Assembly: GCA_031261385.1 (NCBI GenBank) | Contig: JAISJS010000405.1 | Coordinates: forward strand, 1-7,191 | Length of the DNA: 7,191 nucleotides | Direction of reading: 5' to 3' | DNA from: Treponema sp. | GTDB lineage: Bacteria > Spirochaetota > Spirochaetia > Treponematales > Breznakiellaceae | Shown here: positions 4,316-7,191 of the stretch, in pieces | How positions within the stretch are numbered: the first letter of the stretch is position 1 | Layout: each line of letters starts with the position of its first letter | Notes under the pieces: model-generated | Databases searched by the model: none | What the model saw: only the letters and a program-made list of their open reading frames with translations | What the model was told of the DNA's origin: nothing | Translations under genes and position numbers: made by a program

Positions 4316-6340
4316 ATGAATGTGACTCAGGAAGATGCGCTTTATGATTTCCTCGAAAATGTGACCGAGCCCTTCACCCTGGAGGATGTGACTGCCTTTA
4401 TACGTATGATCGATCCACAGAGGGGAGGCCGGTTGAATATGGAAATAGCGTCCCTGATAGATTCCCGGAATATTGCCTTCCGCCTGGACAGCCGCCGGTG
4501 GGTTTCACGGCGGGGCTGTTTTGAGCCTGCTTCTTTTGTTATCAACCCGACCAGATTGGAACTGCTGAACGGAATTTTGATCCCCGGTCACCGTTGTATT
4601 CCCTTTGCAAATCCCTCACTGCTCCCCCAGGAGTATGAGTTCCGGTGGAAGGGCGCCGTCGTCCCGTCAACTACCACCGAGGGGCCGCCTGAGGACTTTT
4701 ATCCGTACTATTGTATTTTTGGCGAAGAATATGCCCCGCAGTATGTGGCCCGTGATAATCCTGAAAATGAATCTGCCTTTAACAGCGATCCGTATGAGGA
4801 CCCGCCGGAGGTCTCCATCAAAACGCTGGATATGCGGAATGTGTACCGGGAAAGCTCCTTTGTTCCCGGGGATCGTTTCGTGGTTAAAACCAAAGACTGG
4901 AAAGCAGGGGTTTTTGATCTGGAGCGGGTAAGCAGGGATGGATGGCTTCAGGCGGATCTGTACGCATGGCATGAGGCCGCCGAGGGCGGCTTTGAAGACA
5001 GCTTTGCCCTGCTGGGTCCCGGAACTTCCACGGAGGAACAGATTGCCTACGCCTACTGGTACGGGGGCAAACGTATGCGGGATGTGCCCGCCTATTCGCT
5101 GGAGGAGTTTCTCTACAAAAAAAGCGACCGCATAGAAACCGTGCCCTACGGTATCGAAACACGGTTCTGGTATACGGGAAAAGAGATCCCCGACAACAAG
5201 GAACTGGAAGGCGTTTTGTCCCTGCCGGATCGGACGGTGCTGGAGGATCTGCTTGTCGGGAAAAAAATCCCCATTACCGAATATGTGATCCAGTCATATG
5301 TGCGGGACGCCCTGTTTCGTAACGATGAAGATGTCTCCCGCATCATCGAACGGATTGTGCCAAAGGCGATCCGTCTGGCTGCTCATGAATGGAATATGCT
5401 GGCTCAGTACATTCTTGATGCCCTGGAAGAATTCAGGGGGAGTTATGTTTTTTTTACCGATCAAAGCATGGGCCCCATACGGCAGCGGGTCGGGGAACTG
5501 CATACTGCGGTGATCGAATTGACCGCACGGCTGCAAAAGGGCGATATCGATCAGAACTGGCTTCCCAAACATACGTTTATCGTGCTTTCCCAGATACAGG
5601 GACATGCCGCCGGATTGATGGAGGACCTTGATTCCGATGAAGCGCCGCCGGAATCGGAATTGGAAGCGATGGATAATTCGCTGGACAGCATGATTGAAAC
5701 CTATGAGGATATAAAAGAATTAATTGATGATTCACTGAATAATTTCCGGCGGAATAATCTTTCCGTGGTTAAAAGCGTTGCTGTGGAAAAGGGCGGGTGG
5801 CGGACGGTACAGATCAGCGTCAGCGGCGCCGGTGTATGGCGGCGGGTGGTGATTCCCGAATCATACCGGCTGGAAGAAATGCACCGGGTGATTCAGGCAA
5901 GCCTCGACTGGAAAAGCAGTTTTCCCTGGCAGTTCAGCATTGAGAGCCCCGACGGCCTTCCGGGAAGAAAAGTCCTTGAAGGCAGGCTGCATATCGCGGA
6001 ACTTCTGGGTGAGGGGATCACGGAATTGTTGTATGATTACGGGACAAAATGGACGGTAAAGATAATGTTTCTTTCACCCTATCAGGCGCGGGACGAAGAG
6101 GCGGTGCGCTGTGTTGCCGGGGCGGAGGCAGCGCCTCCTGAGAATATTGACGGCCCGCTGCGGTTCCGCAAGATACTCAATGCGCTGGACAAGGGCAGTG
6201 AAGCGGAAAAACAGGATGCACAGCGGGAACTGGGGCAGAATTACCGGCCTGAATTATTCGATATGGAGCAGTGCAACAATAACCTTAAAGCCATCCGCCA
6301 GGGCAAAAAGGCCAATCTGTTGAATTTTTCCGGACAATAA
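4316..6340 (+). CDS. Two-part protein of unknown function with C-terminal pRiA4b ORF-3-like domain
   Basis: The protein has 674 residues, with no signal peptide or membrane segment, so it is cytoplasmic. Residues about 490-660 fit the pRiA4b ORF-3-like family: RTVQISVSGAGVWRRVVIP with the diagnostic W508-R509-R510, then HRVIQASLDW, YDYGTKW (from 573), CVAGAEAAPPENIDGP (from Cys599) and a helical tail. The family's function is not established. Residues 1-480 are not recognised. The first ~65 (DALYDFLENVTEPFTLEDV... to RRWVSRRGCF) could form a winged helix resembling the HARE-HTH type, which is inference. Residues about 80-280 look like mixed, aromatic-rich structure; 285-485 is mainly helical, with an acidic stretch (DLDSDEAPPESELEAMD). 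An in-frame TGA at 4307 makes ATG 4316 the earliest start, yet no Shine-Dalgarno is evident before it. A 38-nt gap separates it from transketolase. It is usually annotated as a hypothetical or pRiA4b ORF-3 family protein. Confidence 0.85.
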   Translation: MNVTQEDALYDFLENVTEPFTLEDVTAFIRMIDPQRGGRLNMEIASLIDSRNIAFRLDSRRWVSRRGCFEPASFVINPTRLELLNGILIPGHRCIPFANPSLLPQEYEFRWKGAVVPSTTTEGPPEDFYPYYCIFGEEYAPQYVARDNPENESAFNSDPYEDPPEVSIKTLDMRNVYRESSFVPGDRFVVKTKDWKAGVFDLERVSRDGWLQADLYAWHEAAEGGFEDSFALLGPGTSTEEQIAYAYWYGGKRMRDVPAYSLEEFLYKKSDRIETVPYGIETRFWYTGKEIPDNKELEGVLSLPDRTVLEDLLVGKKIPITEYVIQSYVRDALFRNDEDVSRIIERIVPKAIRLAAHEWNMLAQYILDALEEFRGSYVFFTDQSMGPIRQRVGELHTAVIELTARLQKGDIDQNWLPKHTFIVLSQIQGHAAGLMEDLDSDEAPPESELEAMDNSLDSMIETYEDIKELIDDSLNNFRRNNLSVVKSVAVEKGGWRTVQISVSGAGVWRRVVIPESYRLEEMHRVIQASLDWKSSFPWQFSIESPDGLPGRKVLEGRLHIAELLGEGITELLYDYGTKWTVKIMFLSPYQARDEEAVRCVAGAEAAPPENIDGPLRFRKILNALDKGSEAEKQDAQRELGQNYRPELFDMEQCNNNLKAIRQGKKANLLNFSGQ

Positions 6341-6354
6341 ATTTTAAAGTCCGG
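6330..6354 (+). promoter_or_regulatory. Dyad spanning the stop codon of the 4316 gene
   Basis: CCGGAC (6330-6335) and GTCCGG (6349-6354) are perfect complements around a 13-nt A/T-rich loop that contains the TAA stop. The following TATTTATATT is not a T-run, so termination would be weak. It may be an attenuator or RNA-stabilising hairpin between this gene and transketolase, or a protein-binding dyad. Confidence 0.35.
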
Positions 6355-6381
6355 TATTTATATTAAAGAGAGGTATATATG
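6344..6381 (+). repeat. Two tandem imperfect 19-bp repeats before transketolase
   Basis: TTAAAG-N3-GGTAT occurs at 6344-6357 and again at 6363-6376, exactly 19 bp apart. The two 19-bp units agree at 14 of 19 positions. The second copy contains the Shine-Dalgarno GAGAGG (6368-6373) and the transketolase start codon. The first copy has CCGG in the place of the purine-rich sequence and overlaps the right arm of the stop-codon dyad. Confidence 0.4.
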
Positions 6382-7191
6382 AACATTACGGCACTTGAGA
6401 AAACCGCATTGAGTGTGCGGTCACTGACTATCGACGCTGTTGAAAAAGCCAAATCCGGTCATCCCGGACTGCCCCTGGGAGCCGCGGAACTGGGGGCGAT
6501 TCTCTACGGAGAATTACTGCGCCACGATCCGTCTGATCCCGCATGGCCCGACAGGGATCGTTTTCTGCTGTCCGCAGGCCACGGTTCCATGTTCCTTTAT
6601 TCCCTGCTTTATCTGTCGGGCTATAAAGATATCACCCTTGATGATATCAAAAATTTCCGCCAGGTAGGTTCACGCGCCGCAGGTCATCCTGAATACGGTC
6701 TTGTAGACGGCATCGAGGCTACCAGCGGCCCGCTTGGACAGGGTATTGCCATGTCGGTGGGCTTTGCCATTGCCGAAACCATGCTCGCCGCCCGGTTTAA
6801 TACTGCTTCCCGTGCGATTGTAAATCATTACACGTATGCCTTTGTCGGAGACGGCTGCCTTATGGAAGGCGTTTCCGGAGAAGCAAGTTCCTTTGCCGGG
6901 CATCATGGCCTTGGAAAGCTTATCGTCTTTTACGATTCAAACAAGATCACCATTGACGGCAGCACCGAGCTCGCCTTTACCGAGGATACTGCCAAACGTT
7001 ACGAGGCCTACGGCTGGCAGGTGCTTCACGGTTTCATGTACGATTTTGAGGAAATAGCAAAACTCACCGCTCAGGCCAAAGCCGAAACGAAGAAACCCAG
7101 CCTTATTATCCTTAAATCTATTATCGGGAAAGGATCTCCTCACCGGGAAAACACCGCCGATGCTCATGGCGCGCCGCTGGGTTCGGAAGAA
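6379..7191 (+). CDS. tkt: Transketolase, N-terminal part, truncated by window edge
   Basis: Transketolase transfers two-carbon ketol units between sugar phosphates in the cytoplasmic non-oxidative pentose phosphate pathway, using thiamine diphosphate and a divalent metal. The frame is open from the ATG at 6379 to the last base, giving 271 of an expected ~650-670 residues. Seen: KSGHPG with catalytic His28, SAGHGS with His68, AGHPE with His103, GPLGQG (117-122), and the cofactor motif from GDG (157-159) with metal ligands Asp158 and Asn188 in FYDSNKITIDG. The single-chain continuity and ME-x-SGEASSFAGH pattern fit full-length transketolase, not the split form. GAGAGG (6368-6373) lies 5 nt before the start. 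The gene may be co-transcribed with the 4316 gene, since only 38 nt separate them, but a dyad at 6330-6354 intervenes. No frame disruption is visible. Confidence 0.96.
   Translation, partial: MNITALEKTALSVRSLTIDAVEKAKSGHPGLPLGAAELGAILYGELLRHDPSDPAWPDRDRFLLSAGHGSMFLYSLLYLSGYKDITLDDIKNFRQVGSRAAGHPEYGLVDGIEATSGPLGQGIAMSVGFAIAETMLAARFNTASRAIVNHYTYAFVGDGCLMEGVSGEASSFAGHHGLGKLIVFYDSNKITIDGSTELAFTEDTAKRYEAYGWQVLHGFMYDFEEIAKLTAQAKAETKKPSLIILKSIIGKGSPHRENTADAHGAPLGSEE

Noticed and set aside
4316..6340. Plasmid or insertion-sequence gene, because of the pRiA4b name
   Set aside because: The domain is common on chromosomes. No transposase, resolvase motif, terminal inverted repeats or target duplication is seen around it.

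Overview
The window carries six protein-coding genes of a bacterium. Two are cut by the window edges. By eye the base composition is close to half G+C. Gene content and protein style (a spirochaete-like class I aminotransferase, a stand-alone LUD-domain protein, a pRiA4b-ORF3-domain protein with a long unknown N-terminus, a GH1 beta-glucosidase) point to a free-living or gut Treponema-like spirochaete with moderate GC content. This assignment is an inference from remembered protein families, not from a marker gene. No rRNA, tRNA, CRISPR array, transposase or phage gene is visible.

Layout. (1) 1-1220, plus: 3' part of a PLP-dependent aminotransferase, followed by a dyad at 1241-1267. (2) 1361-2716, plus: complete GH1 beta-glucosidase, with a plausible sigma-70-type promoter just upstream. 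(3) 2720-3358, plus: LUD-domain (DUF162) protein, starting 3 nt after the glucosidase stop with its Shine-Dalgarno inside the end of that gene, so the two are almost certainly co-transcribed. (4) 3359-3550: convergent intergenic region with a terminator hairpin usable from both sides and a ~115-bp imperfect palindrome built from ~10-nt GCACAGAGG-like units. (5) 3551-4027, minus: small heat-shock protein of the Hsp20/alpha-crystallin family. (6) 4028-4315: divergent control region. It holds a near-consensus sigma-54 (RpoN) promoter aimed at the heat-shock gene, plus several perfect dyads that could be activator or operator sites. (7) 4316-6340, plus: 674-residue protein whose C-terminal third is a pRiA4b ORF-3-like domain; the N-terminal two thirds are unrecognised apart from a possible winged-helix start. 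(8) 6341-6378: short gap with a dyad and a 19-bp tandem imperfect repeat. (9) 6379-7191, plus: N-terminal 271 residues of transketolase, running off the right edge.

How the parts relate. The glucosidase releases glucose from beta-glucosides such as cellobiose, and transketolase works in the pentose phosphate pathway, so the region leans towards carbohydrate metabolism. The genes do not form one pathway, however, and the segment looks mainly like ordinary chromosome. The most notable signals are the apparent RpoN control of an Hsp20 gene, the uncharacterised two-part 674-residue protein, and the palindromic intergenic repeat. I did not find convincing evidence of a new defence, mobile or RNA-based system.
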